64,000 bases of DNA from Kordia jejudonensis (GCF_001005315.1 NZ_LBMG01000006.1:112499-176498), one strand, 5' to 3'. Shown: positions 26,917 through 37,870, counted from the first letter of the stretch. The notes: a model not told the origin generated them from the letters alone. Numbers and translations are program-made.

Positions 26917-29783
26917 ATCAACATATTACCATACCGAGCAATGTACGCTACAATGACGATCTGGACTTTCAGTTTCTAAGAGACACAGGACAGCAATACA
27001 TTCAAGATCTCAGTCGCAAACTATGGACCGACTATAACATTCACGATCCAGGAATTACCATCATGGAACTGTTATGTTATGCCATTACAGACTTAGGTTT
27101 ACGTATTGATCAGCCCATTGAAAACTTGGTCGCTTCCGCAGATGACAACTTTGCTAAAATGCACGAGCAGTTCAAATCGGCAAAAAATATACTTACCTGT
27201 AAACCTGTTACGGTTTTAGATTATAGGAAACTATTCATAGACATCAAAGGTGTGCGAAACTGTTGGTTGGCGATTCACGATATATCGCTGTACGCTGAAT
27301 GTAATCCTGAAGCACCAAAAATAGCATTTACACCATTTACAGATTCAGAATACAACTCAAAACCATTCAACATCAAAGGATTGTATACAATCTTGGTCGA
27401 TTTTGAAGAAGGAGAGGAATTTGTTGAAGAAGAAATCATTGAAAAAATATTCACCAAATATCACAGCAACAGAAATCTATGTGAAGACTTGGTAGAAGTT
27501 AAAAAAATACCAAAACAATGCATAAGAGTTTGTGCGCAAATTCAACTTGAAAACCATGCAGATGAAGAACGCATTGATGCGGAAATTCAATGGAAAGTTG
27601 GTCAATATCTATCGCCAAATGTAAAAGCAAATACGCTCCACGAAATGCTCGATAGCGGACTTTCGTCAGATCAAATATTTGAAGGTCCAATCTTAGAAAA
27701 TGGTTTTCTAACCACAGAAGAATTACAAAAGTCAGAGCTTCGAAAAGATGTACGTTTATCAGACATCATGAATATTATCATGAAAATTGATGGTGTAAAA
27801 CTCATAGAAGATATCAGTATTGACAACTGTCCGCCAAAAACAGGAGACGAAGAAACGGAGTGCAATCAAAACATAAACGCAAAAAGTGATCCTTGGATTA
27901 TTTGTGTGGCAGACAATCATTTGCCAGTATTATGTGATGAAAGTACCATAAAATATAAAAAAGGATTCTTGCCAATTGGCGTTAATCGCGAAATCGTAGC
28001 AGAAAACTTAGCACAACTCAAAGCCGAAGCCAAAGCAAGTCAGGAAAAATCATTTGACGATTTGCCAATGCCTTTAGGTGTGTACAACGAAATAAAGTAC
28101 CAAACTACACAACACGATTTGCCTGAAAACTACGGAATCTCAAAATATGGATTATCAAATACAGTTTCAGACGAACGCAAAGTAAAAGCAAAACAATTAC
28201 AAGGATATTTAGTATTTTTTGATCAAATTTTAAGTACATATTTCTCTCATTTAGAGCATATAAAAACACTATTGTCAGCTGATGAAGACTTGCAACAAAC
28301 GTACTTTTTCAAAGCGGTAGAAGGCATCAATGGAATAGAGACATTACTCAAAGACTTTCCGGATTACAAAGAAAATGTGGAGAACATCATTGACAAACTA
28401 GAAGATTTCAATGCACGTAGAAACGAACTCTTAGATCATTTAATTGCTCGTTTTGCAGAAGTATTTGAAGATTATACCAACACGATGTACAAACTTTTTG
28501 GACGATCGAAAAACAGTGTAGACAACAACATCATCAAAACAAAAAATAGATTCATCAAAGAATACGATACCATAAGTTCAGAACGTGGATTGGCATTCAA
28601 TTACAGAAAAACAAACCAGTGGAACACTACAAACGTTTCAGGTTTTCAAAAACGAATTGCATTGCTTTCTGGGTTAGACGATTATTCGCGTAGAGACTTA
28701 TTTAACGATAATATTACGGTTGAAACGCTAAAACGCGTAACCATAAGTGAAGGCGTTCACATAGAATATCGCTGGAAAATAAAAAGCGATGACATGGTAT
28801 TTCTATCATCTCAAAAAGATTTTGCTTCAAAACAATCAGCAATCAACGAATTACTCATAGTACTCAAACTAGTTACAAATCGTGAAAACTTTGTACTGCG
28901 CAGAACACAAACGCCTTCAAGACGCTATTACATAGCATTAGTTAATGAAAAAGATGAGGTAATTGGCAGACAGTACAATCACTATTACGATACAAAAACT
29001 GAAGCCATAGAAAAACGATTAGAAACCATTAAATTCATTGAAAATTTACTCTTTGATGAAGGATTCTATCTCATCGAAAACATCCTAACATTACCATACA
29101 AACGTGAGGAAATCAATGATATAAATGATTGTTTGCCATTATGTATAGATGAAAAATGTTTGGGTTGTAGTGAAATTGATCCGTTTTCGTATCAAGTAAC
29201 CATCATATTTCCAGGATATACAGCACGATTTTCCAATATAGATTTCAGAATCTTTATGGAAGACCTAATTCGAAGAGAATTGCCAGCGCACATTCTTCCA
29301 AGAATATGTTGGGTAGGACACATTGATGGCGCCATGACGCAAATCGAAAGAATTCCGAAAGAAGATAATCCTAACATAAACATTTCGGATGTGGTGATTT
29401 CAACGCCCATCAATTTAGACGAAGTAATCATTGATAAAGTGTCAGAAGAAAATACAGAGAAAGAAATAACTAAAAACACAAAAGCATCTGTCTTTCGGTC
29501 AGGAGAACTCATGGAAGATGAAAATTACACCTACAAAATAATAGAAAACGACGAATTGTACGACATGAAATACGTGCAAAAATATTGGAAAGCATTTCTA
29601 AAATCAAAAGGAAGAGTTTCCAACGAATACATGGCAACGCATACAAGTACCAAAAACCTTTTATGTGCTATCAACCGAATGAATACCATATATGCAACAG
29701 GAACATTACACGATTGTAATGATGAAGATGGCGAATTGAAAAACAGAATCATACTCAACAGAAGCGCACTTGGATCACTCTAA
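26904..29783 (+). CDS. Baseplate protein Afp12/Pvc12-like
   Basis: A 959-residue protein, the second large baseplate wedge component. The start YIQDLSRKLWTDYNIHDPGI, then TIMELLCYAITDLGLRIDQP, is the family signature (W.D.N.HDPGIT..E...YA..DLG). Later come TVLDYRKLFIDIKGVRNCWL, LQGYLVFFDQILSTYFSHL, and a C-terminal RRELPAHILPRICWVGH. This last closely matches Afp12 ends (ELPAHI). It overlaps Pvc11 by 13 bases and is followed by a 116-base gap. Confidence 0.92.
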   Translation: MSILDQHITIPSNVRYNDDLDFQFLRDTGQQYIQDLSRKLWTDYNIHDPGITIMELLCYAITDLGLRIDQPIENLVASADDNFAKMHEQFKSAKNILTCKPVTVLDYRKLFIDIKGVRNCWLAIHDISLYAECNPEAPKIAFTPFTDSEYNSKPFNIKGLYTILVDFEEGEEFVEEEIIEKIFTKYHSNRNLCEDLVEVKKIPKQCIRVCAQIQLENHADEERIDAEIQWKVGQYLSPNVKANTLHEMLDSGLSSDQIFEGPILENGFLTTEELQKSELRKDVRLSDIMNIIMKIDGVKLIEDISIDNCPPKTGDEETECNQNINAKSDPWIICVADNHLPVLCDESTIKYKKGFLPIGVNREIVAENLAQLKAEAKASQEKSFDDLPMPLGVYNEIKYQTTQHDLPENYGISKYGLSNTVSDERKVKAKQLQGYLVFFDQILSTYFSHLEHIKTLLSADEDLQQTYFFKAVEGINGIETLLKDFPDYKENVENIIDKLEDFNARRNELLDHLIARFAEVFEDYTNTMYKLFGRSKNSVDNNIIKTKNRFIKEYDTISSERGLAFNYRKTNQWNTTNVSGFQKRIALLSGLDDYSRRDLFNDNITVETLKRVTISEGVHIEYRWKIKSDDMVFLSSQKDFASKQSAINELLIVLKLVTNRENFVLRRTQTPSRRYYIALVNEKDEVIGRQYNHYYDTKTEAIEKRLETIKFIENLLFDEGFYLIENILTLPYKREEINDINDCLPLCIDEKCLGCSEIDPFSYQVTIIFPGYTARFSNIDFRIFMEDLIRRELPAHILPRICWVGHIDGAMTQIERIPKEDNPNINISDVVISTPINLDEVIIDKVSEENTEKEITKNTKASVFRSGELMEDENYTYKIIENDELYDMKYVQKYWKAFLKSKGRVSNEYMATHTSTKNLLCAINRMNTIYATGTLHDCNDEDGELKNRIILNRSALGSL

Positions 29784-29852
29784 AAGCGCAGTAGTTGTGA
29801 GAAGAAACAAACAATATCATAATAAATACGAAATCACATTTTGAAACACTAG

Positions 29853-29868
29853 CAATATGAAAATATTG
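29853..29868 (+). other. Small intercistronic hairpin
   Basis: CAATAT - GAAA - ATATTG: a perfect 6-bp stem with a GNRA tetraloop in the 116-base gap before the 1947-residue gene. No T run follows, so it is not a terminator; it might affect mRNA stability. It may also be chance in AT-rich DNA. Confidence 0.3.
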
Positions 29869-29899
29869 AAACAATCAAAATGAAAAAAATACAATACAG

Positions 29900-32800
29900 A
29901 TGAAAACAATAGAAAAAAAAGAACCGTATTTACATATATTAAACACACGAGGTAATATTTATGAAGAATTTTTACCAGATCAAGTGTTAACACACAAAAA
30001 CCTAAATAAAATCGTAAATTACTTCGAAGATCAAGATCGATTAAGTCGAATTTACCTTACAGGAGTTGGTGTCGGTTGTGGTTTAAATATTGTTTCATCA
30101 TCAACAAAACATATAGAAATTGGCCAAGGTGTAGGAATTACCACCGATGGCGACATCATAAAATCAGAAACACGTAGATTTCAATACTATTCAGCCCTTA
30201 CGGACAAAGCAGAATACGATCTCTTTACAAAAGGTGACATGAAAGTATATGAACTCTACGAAAAAGGGTCAGCGGGACGTGAAAACGAGCTTCCGCTGGC
30301 TTCTTTTAGCACTAATGAAAGCACTACGCTAAAAGATTGTATTGTAATAGCGTATGTAGAAAGTTATACAGAAGATGAAGGATTATGTGGCGGTTCTGGC
30401 TGCGACGAAACTGGAAACAAAGTATTCAGTAATCTCAAATTTTTAATCACACACAAAAATAATAAAGACATACTAACTAGTGACGACACCATTTACCAAA
30501 GTCACGATGTATTGGACTATTATGACAAACTTCCAGATTTATGTTTGCCAAGAATCATTCTGACACCAACCAATACGAATGTTGGAATGCCAATCATTAA
30601 ACAATACAAAGATACATTTATCTTAAAAGGCGATTTATATGTTGGAATATCTACCATCATCAGAAACTTTAGTCAACGCATCAACTTTCAAAAATATGGT
30701 GTATTAATCAGCGACATTGCCATCTATATTGATACCATTTTTAGCGAATTAGATGATGAATATGTACAATACAGATACGACTTACTAAAAGACTTAATTG
30801 ATACATACAACGAAATCAGGTCATACATCTTGCACTCAAAATTTGAATGTGTACCTAACATTAAAGCATTCCCTAAGCACTTACTATTAGGAACTCCCGA
30901 ACCAACCACACGATTAGAAACACGACACGACTTCTATCCGTCGCCAATGGTTTCTGAAAACGATGAAAACCTAATTGCCATCAGAACGTTGTGTATCAAA
31001 TTTTTCTACCAACTCAAAGATTTCAATATCTTAAATTTTGAAAGTGCCCAAATAAAAATAACACCTTCTAAAACATACGATTTCAAACTAAGCGAACGTA
31101 GCATTCCATACTACTACAAAAGTGGAAGTTCGTTGGTAAACAACTGGAATCCTGAAGCAAATAAAAATCGAAGATCAAGCTATCAATTGGGCTATACAAC
31201 GACCAATCTAAAAGATTTAGCGTGTATAAAAGATCCATTAAACTACAATCATCTCGACAAAGATTTCTACAGAATAGAAGGACATCAAGGGAAAAATTTT
31301 GTGCTCGCACTGCGAAACATTCTCAAAAAGAAAGCACAATACAACTTACCTTTTGATGTAAAAGCCATCAGTGTTGGCTATCCTGTAAACAAAATTTCGT
31401 TGGATGAAGATACTTGCGAAACAAAAGAATATGTAACGCTCATAAAAACGTGGGAAGAAGAATTTAACTGCACTGCCAACAGAGCAATTGATTTCTTCAG
31501 ACGTTATCAATATACAGTTTTAGGTACAAATGATACTGTCTCCAGTGTACACACAGTACTCAAAGCAGCGCAAGCAGAAAATGACAAAGAAGAAGCCGTC
31601 AATGTAAAAACGCCAATAGGTATCGTAGAAAGCTTACAGGATAATCTAGCTGTAGCAGTTACAGAAACAAAAAATGTAAAAACAAGTTTTAAAACTGCAG
31701 CCAACCAAAAATATGCAACAGCAAAAGACAGAATTGTTCTCGGTGGCGATGTTGCCGCAAACTATACAACTCGTACCAATAGTGGCTACAAATACTCACT
31801 CGCTTTTATCATAGAAAATGTAGTTGATGGTATAAATCCTGAAAACTTAACGGCTGATTATGTAGTTTCACAAGTAGTTGCCGTGCTTGATAGAAGATCA
31901 AACAACCAAACAATTGATACAGATAGTAATGAATTCAAACTATACTTTGAAATTCCTATGCGACTCATTACACATCTTGAAATTGTAAAATACAGATTCA
32001 TCAAGCAACTGCAAGATGTATATGTTACCGAGCGTTGGACAGCATTTCATAGTGCTTTCGCAGACTTATGTACAGAAGTAGAAAAAGTATTAAATACACT
32101 TTCAACCACAACCGAAAACGGAACATTTGGAAAATTAGTACATGACAAAATGTATGAATTTCTAGTTCATAAAATTGCAGGATTGTGCTGTATAAAAGAA
32201 AAATTTAATTGGCTCAAAACACAATTAGATGACATTCGATTAAATCTATACAAAGAATTAATTCTATCAAAATTTATAGAACAACATCCAGGTTTAGAAC
32301 ACATGGCAGGAGTTCCAAAAGGAGGAACATTCCTGTTAGTATATTTAGGTGAACGACAAGTGAAGCTTGAAGATGAAGATACCATTGTTGAAAAATTTGA
32401 TAGAAAAGTACTCTTCGATTTTGCATTACCATACATGTGCATGTCAGAATGTGCACCAAAAACCATCGTATACAGCGATCTTGTAGATCCTGTAACTTTG
32501 GCAATAGCACGCAAAAAATTCTGTTTGCCATCAGATTCGGATCAGGTAGATTTTATTGTAGAACCAGAAAGAGGCGTGGTAACATCGCCAGACGGAGAAG
32601 CATTCATCATCACAACAGCACAAGGATACGCTTTTGATCCTACACAAGTGCCAGATGAACTACTCGGAGAAGGAATTCGTTTCCTCGTTGATGGAAAAAT
32701 TCCAACCATTCCTATTGAAACCATGGTGTACAAACTACCAGAAGATGTAACGGCAAGTTACGAATTTGTCGCTTGGACAGAAGATGGTTTGGTTATCAAC

Positions 32801-35743
32801 CTAAATGTAACACACGAATTAGAAGACTTACTGTACTTACAACACACTTGGAAACGCAACAACGGTTCGGAAATTGCCTTAGGTAAAAATCCGTCAAACA
32901 TACTAATTCTTACAGAAGCAACACTTTTCCAAGAAGACATTACCATTCTAATTGATGTCATCGGAAATCCAGTACCATGTAGTTTGGAAATTCCGATAAC
33001 GATTGATGAAGAACAAGAAATCATCGAAGTTGGTGTGAATATGACAGAAGAAATATGCTACAATGTACAAGAAACAACTCCAATTTCTGAAACAATAACA
33101 GTAACTCCTTCGGATGGTGTATTAACATCGCCACAAGAACCTGCAAATGGACAAAGCTTCATTGAATTCTTTGATGGCGTGTATACGTTAAATCCACTAT
33201 TTGTTCCAGCGGCATTAGCAGGCGAACCAATCACATTTGAAGTCAATGGAATTCCTGTAGAAGACTTCGCAACTAGAGTATATTTCATACCAGGAACCAT
33301 GACTACAGGAAGTGAAGTAATCAGTTGGGATGATACTGGTGTAAATATAAAACTTGGAGCAACGCATGCATATGATGACAAAGCATACTTCGCATACGAA
33401 TGGGTAAATGAAAACGGAGAAGTAATTGCTAATACGCGAATAGTAAACACACGTTTTGATTCGCTTGATGGCGATGTAAACAGATCACTTTGTGTACGTG
33501 CTCAAGTCATTGGTTCAGAAGACGAATTATGTATCTCAGAAGAATTCACATTAGAAATCGCAGAAGTACGACCAGATATTACTGTAAGCATTCCTCCAGC
33601 AATTTGTTGGTTAGAAGATGAAGAGCTTGAACCAATAAACATTGTCGTTTCTGACGATCAAGCAGTATTAAAATGTCCAATAGCAGAAGAAATTGGGATT
33701 GAATTATTACAAGGCGATTCAGGAAACTATGCATTTAATAGTATTGCGGTTCCTAATGAGTTAATCGGAGTTCCAATCGAGTTTCAAATTGAAGACGAGC
33801 TAGTAGCTTCAACCGTTGTATACAAAGTTCCATCAAGTATAAATGCGAATTATGACAATCCTTCTTGGAATGGCAATACACTCAGTATCGATCTGAAAGC
33901 TACACATAGTTTAGAAGATCAAATAGATACCATTGAAGAATACTTACAATACATATGGAAAGATGCGCAAGGAGCAATTATTCTAACGGAAAAAGAACAA
34001 ATTAACTTTGAAATCATTACCAACAACGGAAGTATTAACGAAAACTATACACTCGACGTTCAAGTTAAAGAAGAACTCATCGAAAATTCTTGCGAACATA
34101 CAAACATAGAAATGGTTATAGAAGAAAATCGTCCAGATGTGACGGTAACTATAGTTCCTGAAATCTGTCATGTGGAATCGCAATCGGGAGTATTGAGATA
34201 TGAAATCACCGTGACGCCTTCATCATTTAGTGTTTCATCTCCAGATGGAGTTGACTTTATACAAGGATCATTAGGAAACTACATGCTAAATCCTGCATTA
34301 GTACCAGAACAATTGCTTGGAGAAGACATACGTTTTGTGGCTGATGGCGAAGTAAAAGCCACAACCAAAGTCTACAAAATACCTGAACTCGTACAAACAA
34401 ACATAAGCATTGCAAATGAAAGTTGGGAAACAGGAGGATTAGCTGTCGATCTTACATCAAACATTACCAATAGAAGCTATTACAAGTACGAATGGTTTAT
34501 GCGTAAAGACAACGTAGATACACTACTCGATAAAGTAAGCGAACCGAACAGATACCTAATTCCTGACAATCAAAATGGTGTAAATGTTCAAGTATTCTTA
34601 CGACTTTCAGCAAATACAAACGGAATCCTATGTTCGCAAGAAACCATAAAAACAACAGTACGTCGTTCGCGACCAGTAACGGTTTCAAAAAGTAGATTCT
34701 GCTTACCAGATGCACCAGTAATATTTAGAGGAGTTTCTGAAGATACAGGCGTGTTAAAAAGTACAAACAGCTCACTTCCTAGCAACGTTATAACAATAAA
34801 CAGTGGACGTTATCAATTTAATCCTGATAGAGTACCGCAAACATTATGGGGAACAACGCTGCGTTTCAGTGTGGATAATATTACACAAAGTGGCTTGTCA
34901 ATAATAGTGTACAAAACACCAATCAAAGAGACCATAGTGCAAGATATTCCTGCGTCAAAATGGATTCAAGGTGGATATGAATTTGTATTTACACATGACC
35001 TCATTGATAAAAACTATTTCTCATACCAAGTCATTCTAAAATCAAATCAAACTGTATTACAAAAAGTAAGAGAACATACCTATCTCGTACCAACAAATGA
35101 CGATTTAATAAATGACCAAATAGTCGTGATGATCTCAAGTCCAGTAGGCGGATGTGTAGAAGAAAACACAATACCTGTTGCTACTACACGACCTGACGAT
35201 CAACCTTTAGCACGATTAGAATGTTCAACTCCTTACGCAGACAGACTGCAAATATTAGGAGCAGATAGGGCACTAAATTCGCTCAAATTGAATTTCAAAG
35301 GACAACCGTTTGAAGATGTGCTCAAAAACGAAATTCTCGATCCGTTAGATCAAGTAATCATAGCCATCTTAAGCGCCAGAATTGTATCTACTCTTGTAGT
35401 TCCAGCTACGGCAGAAATAAACAGATTGAGAGGATTACTCATGAGCAAATATTACAATAACACTAATATCAATCCTGCGTTCAATCAGTTATTCCTAGAA
35501 CTCGATGAAATCATGGAAGTCATCGTATTAGAATTGCTACGATGTGTAACCAATGTAGACGACAATCTGAACAATGAAATAAATACCTTCTTTACAGATT
35601 CAAATGCTAGAAATGCAGTATATGTAGAAAAACCTAGAACAATCATTACCAATACCTATGTAACTGGTTTCGTGCCTAAAGCTTCAGTGTTAAAACCAAA
35701 ATTTGATACAGTATTCGCTGTAACAAAGACGAAGCGTAAATAA
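29900..35743 (+). CDS. Giant eCIS-associated repeat protein, candidate fibre/target-binding
   Basis: A 1947-residue protein in the place where Afp13-type fibres occur. I do not recognise the whole as a named family. The N-terminal part (1-~480) begins LHILNTRGNIYEEFLPDQVL and YLTGVGVGCGLNIV. Residues ~480-870 are helical. Residues ~873-1765 are five divergent repeats of about 180 residues, each opening with [IF]C and containing a conserved pattern G.Y.[FL][ND]P..VP..L.G..I.F.V, then an Ig-like beta stretch. The C-terminus (~1770-1947) is helical with LDPLDQVIIAILSARIV. No signal peptide, consistent with a particle part released by lysis. Tape measure follows after 3 bases. Receptor binding is inference. 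Confidence 0.75.
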   Translation: MKTIEKKEPYLHILNTRGNIYEEFLPDQVLTHKNLNKIVNYFEDQDRLSRIYLTGVGVGCGLNIVSSSTKHIEIGQGVGITTDGDIIKSETRRFQYYSALTDKAEYDLFTKGDMKVYELYEKGSAGRENELPLASFSTNESTTLKDCIVIAYVESYTEDEGLCGGSGCDETGNKVFSNLKFLITHKNNKDILTSDDTIYQSHDVLDYYDKLPDLCLPRIILTPTNTNVGMPIIKQYKDTFILKGDLYVGISTIIRNFSQRINFQKYGVLISDIAIYIDTIFSELDDEYVQYRYDLLKDLIDTYNEIRSYILHSKFECVPNIKAFPKHLLLGTPEPTTRLETRHDFYPSPMVSENDENLIAIRTLCIKFFYQLKDFNILNFESAQIKITPSKTYDFKLSERSIPYYYKSGSSLVNNWNPEANKNRRSSYQLGYTTTNLKDLACIKDPLNYNHLDKDFYRIEGHQGKNFVLALRNILKKKAQYNLPFDVKAISVGYPVNKISLDEDTCETKEYVTLIKTWEEEFNCTANRAIDFFRRYQYTVLGTNDTVSSVHTVLKAAQAENDKEEAVNVKTPIGIVESLQDNLAVAVTETKNVKTSFKTAANQKYATAKDRIVLGGDVAANYTTRTNSGYKYSLAFIIENVVDGINPENLTADYVVSQVVAVLDRRSNNQTIDTDSNEFKLYFEIPMRLITHLEIVKYRFIKQLQDVYVTERWTAFHSAFADLCTEVEKVLNTLSTTTENGTFGKLVHDKMYEFLVHKIAGLCCIKEKFNWLKTQLDDIRLNLYKELILSKFIEQHPGLEHMAGVPKGGTFLLVYLGERQVKLEDEDTIVEKFDRKVLFDFALPYMCMSECAPKTIVYSDLVDPVTLAIARKKFCLPSDSDQVDFIVEPERGVVTSPDGEAFIITTAQGYAFDPTQVPDELLGEGIRFLVDGKIPTIPIETMVYKLPEDVTASYEFVAWTEDGLVINLNVTHELEDLLYLQHTWKRNNGSEIALGKNPSNILILTEATLFQEDITILIDVIGNPVPCSLEIPITIDEEQEIIEVGVNMTEEICYNVQETTPISETITVTPSDGVLTSPQEPANGQSFIEFFDGVYTLNPLFVPAALAGEPITFEVNGIPVEDFATRVYFIPGTMTTGSEVISWDDTGVNIKLGATHAYDDKAYFAYEWVNENGEVIANTRIVNTRFDSLDGDVNRSLCVRAQVIGSEDELCISEEFTLEIAEVRPDITVSIPPAICWLEDEELEPINIVVSDDQAVLKCPIAEEIGIELLQGDSGNYAFNSIAVPNELIGVPIEFQIEDELVASTVVYKVPSSINANYDNPSWNGNTLSIDLKATHSLEDQIDTIEEYLQYIWKDAQGAIILTEKEQINFEIITNNGSINENYTLDVQVKEELIENSCEHTNIEMVIEENRPDVTVTIVPEICHVESQSGVLRYEITVTPSSFSVSSPDGVDFIQGSLGNYMLNPALVPEQLLGEDIRFVADGEVKATTKVYKIPELVQTNISIANESWETGGLAVDLTSNITNRSYYKYEWFMRKDNVDTLLDKVSEPNRYLIPDNQNGVNVQVFLRLSANTNGILCSQETIKTTVRRSRPVTVSKSRFCLPDAPVIFRGVSEDTGVLKSTNSSLPSNVITINSGRYQFNPDRVPQTLWGTTLRFSVDNITQSGLSIIVYKTPIKETIVQDIPASKWIQGGYEFVFTHDLIDKNYFSYQVILKSNQTVLQKVREHTYLVPTNDDLINDQIVVMISSPVGGCVEENTIPVATTRPDDQPLARLECSTPYADRLQILGADRALNSLKLNFKGQPFEDVLKNEILDPLDQVIIAILSARIVSTLVVPATAEINRLRGLLMSKYYNNTNINPAFNQLFLELDEIMEVIVLELLRCVTNVDDNLNNEINTFFTDSNARNAVYVEKPRTIITNTYVTGFVPKASVLKPKFDTVFAVTKTKRK
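32516..35190 (+). repeat. Five protein-level repeats of about 180 codons
   Basis: Repeat starts lie near residues 873 (FCLPSDSDQ), 1051 (ICYNVQETT), 1234 (ICWLEDEEL), 1420 (ICHVESQSG) and 1598 (FCLPDAPVI). Each then shows a variant of YAFDPTQVPDELLGEGIRF (YTLNPLFVPAALAGEPITF, YAFNSIAVPNELIGVPIEF, YMLNPALVPEQLLGEDIRF, YQFNPDRVPQTLWGTTLRF) and of [TV].VYK[LIV]P. The repeats are far apart in DNA sequence, so the duplication is old. Confidence 0.85.
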
Positions 35744-35746
35744 CAG

Positions 35747-37840
35747 ATGCATACGGTTCATAACATAGCATTTGAAGTAGAAGTGAATCATGAAGGACAG
35801 CACATTTCATGGGAAGAATACTATAAAGATTTCTTTCAAGATCGGCTGCTGCCTAAAATAGAACGCCTTTGTAACAATTGGGATACAAAATACCCAAACA
35901 CAAAATGTAGCATAGACGAAATTGACATAAATGTAGAAGTTGAAAGTGTACATCTTGAAGAATTACAAGAAAAAATCATCACAAAAATTCAAGATCAATT
36001 AAATCAGATCAATACAAACAATACAGCGACTAACGGAAGTGTACGGGCAACCATCACTTCCTTAGCGTCTCCGTTTGATGCGCTACGCAGCTATCTAAAA
36101 AATGGCGTTTTACCAGCGTATATCTCTGTAAAAAATTTCAAAGAATGGTTGGGCAATATCGTACAATTTACAAGTGCTGAAAAAGAAACACTTACCACAC
36201 TATTTGCGGCAAATGCACTAACTATAGAACGAATGTTATCGCTGTTGCGAAACGACTATGAAAAGTTTGCAACCATACTTGATACGAATCAAAAAATAAC
36301 CAATCAATACCTGAAAATTGAAGCATCTTTCTTTAAAAAACTTCTAAAAGCAATCTGTGAAAAAACACAACTCAACTATCAAGAGGCTCAGGCAGAAATT
36401 TGGTTCAAAACGCTAGGACTTAGTAGCTCATTAGCACAATTCTCAAAAACGTTCATTCAACTACTAAAACCAAAAGCAACTACAGAACAAAAACACCTAA
36501 AAAATACCAACGAACATCAATTCGCGGTAACCATGTTGCAGGCAATTGTACAACACGATTTGCAACAACCAATCCGTATTTCAATTGACAAAATATTCGA
36601 TATCACTAAAGGAACCACAAAAGAAACAAAGGCAGCAAATACGGTTCTAACGAAACATACATCAACAAAAAACAACGCTGAAAATGGTAAAATTGCACAA
36701 CACGAAAATAGCGTAGATACAACAACAGAAAAAATAGGAAAAATAGCGAAATCTAACACGGATCAAACTAAACATACAATAAAACCTTCGCAAAAAACTA
36801 CAACTGCTAACGAAACGCAGCAAACCGAAAATAATGTTCAAAAAAGTGAAAAAGCAGGCAAAAAGATAAAAGCAATCACGAATAATGTTGAACCGCAAGA
36901 GCTAAAAGACAAATCGGCTAACGAAATTGCAGCACAAAACGCCGAAAACACAAAGGTTTCAAAGGAAGCAAAACAGACCAAAACTACTGAAAAAACAGCA
37001 AATCAAAGTGAAGTAAAAAATGATGTAAAGGACAAGTCTAAAACAAGTCAAACATCGGAAAACAGTACAGAATCATCAAATAAATCAATCCAATCATCTG
37101 AAAAAACAAGGCAAGAAATTACAGGTAAAAATGTTGCCAAAGCAAATTCAAACCTACAAAAAACACAACAATCAGAACAATCGCAAACAGATGCAAAATC
37201 AACGATACATGATGCAACTTCAGAGAACTCAGTAAATTCAACAACACAAGGCAATTTAGATCAAAATAATACGATCAAAACTTCAGAAAAAGAAATTGAC
37301 AATACCATTTTTGAAAGGCTTGCAAGGAACAACAAACCAATGCGAGAAATTCCACTAACAACGGAAAAAGCGGGACTAATTTTACTAAATCCATTCCTTG
37401 CACAATTCTTTAACGGAGCAAAATTAGTAACCGAAAACAATGAAATTTCAGACAACGGAAAAGCATGTATGTTACTTCATTTCTTGGCAACAGGAACAGA
37501 AAATGTAACTGATGTAGAACTTACGTTAGAAAAAATATGCTTAGGAATTCCGCTAGATACAATCATAAACTACCAAACGCCACTCACGGACGAAGACAAA
37601 GCTTTATGCGAAGAACTACTGCAAGCTGTCATACAACATTGGTCAGTACTAAAAAACAGTTCATCAAACACAATACGCGATATGTTTCTAAAACGTGAAG
37701 GAAACATAACGGTAACGGAAGACAGTATAAAATTAGTTGTAGAACGTTTTGCACAAGACATTCTCTTAGACAAAATTCCGTGGAGTATAGGATTATTTCA
37801 ACTCAAATGGATGGACAAAATGATGCATGTTCAATGGTAA
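35747..37840 (+). CDS. eCIS tape measure protein (Afp14/Pvc14-like, CIS_TMP)
   Basis: The tape measure sets the length of the tube. A 697-residue protein. The N-terminus HNIAFEVEVNHEGQHISWEE, then DFFQDRLLPKIERLCNNWD, and the C-terminus (from ~525: AGLILLNPFLAQFFNGAKLV, LLHFLATGTENV, TLEKICLGIPLD, LLQAVIQHWSVLKNSS, MFLKREGNI, DKIPWSIGLFQLKWMDKMM) are a close fit to the Bacteroidota CIS_TMP family. The middle (about 243-520) is a low-complexity Lys/Thr/Asn/Glu/Ser-rich linker, the part expected to vary with tube length. The cargo gene follows after 30 bases. Confidence 0.92.
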   Translation: MHTVHNIAFEVEVNHEGQHISWEEYYKDFFQDRLLPKIERLCNNWDTKYPNTKCSIDEIDINVEVESVHLEELQEKIITKIQDQLNQINTNNTATNGSVRATITSLASPFDALRSYLKNGVLPAYISVKNFKEWLGNIVQFTSAEKETLTTLFAANALTIERMLSLLRNDYEKFATILDTNQKITNQYLKIEASFFKKLLKAICEKTQLNYQEAQAEIWFKTLGLSSSLAQFSKTFIQLLKPKATTEQKHLKNTNEHQFAVTMLQAIVQHDLQQPIRISIDKIFDITKGTTKETKAANTVLTKHTSTKNNAENGKIAQHENSVDTTTEKIGKIAKSNTDQTKHTIKPSQKTTTANETQQTENNVQKSEKAGKKIKAITNNVEPQELKDKSANEIAAQNAENTKVSKEAKQTKTTEKTANQSEVKNDVKDKSKTSQTSENSTESSNKSIQSSEKTRQEITGKNVAKANSNLQKTQQSEQSQTDAKSTIHDATSENSVNSTTQGNLDQNNTIKTSEKEIDNTIFERLARNNKPMREIPLTTEKAGLILLNPFLAQFFNGAKLVTENNEISDNGKACMLLHFLATGTENVTDVELTLEKICLGIPLDTIINYQTPLTDEDKALCEELLQAVIQHWSVLKNSSSNTIRDMFLKREGNITVTEDSIKLVVERFAQDILLDKIPWSIGLFQLKWMDKMMHVQW

Positions 37841-37870
37841 TTTCAATGACAAAATCACTCTAAAAACACT

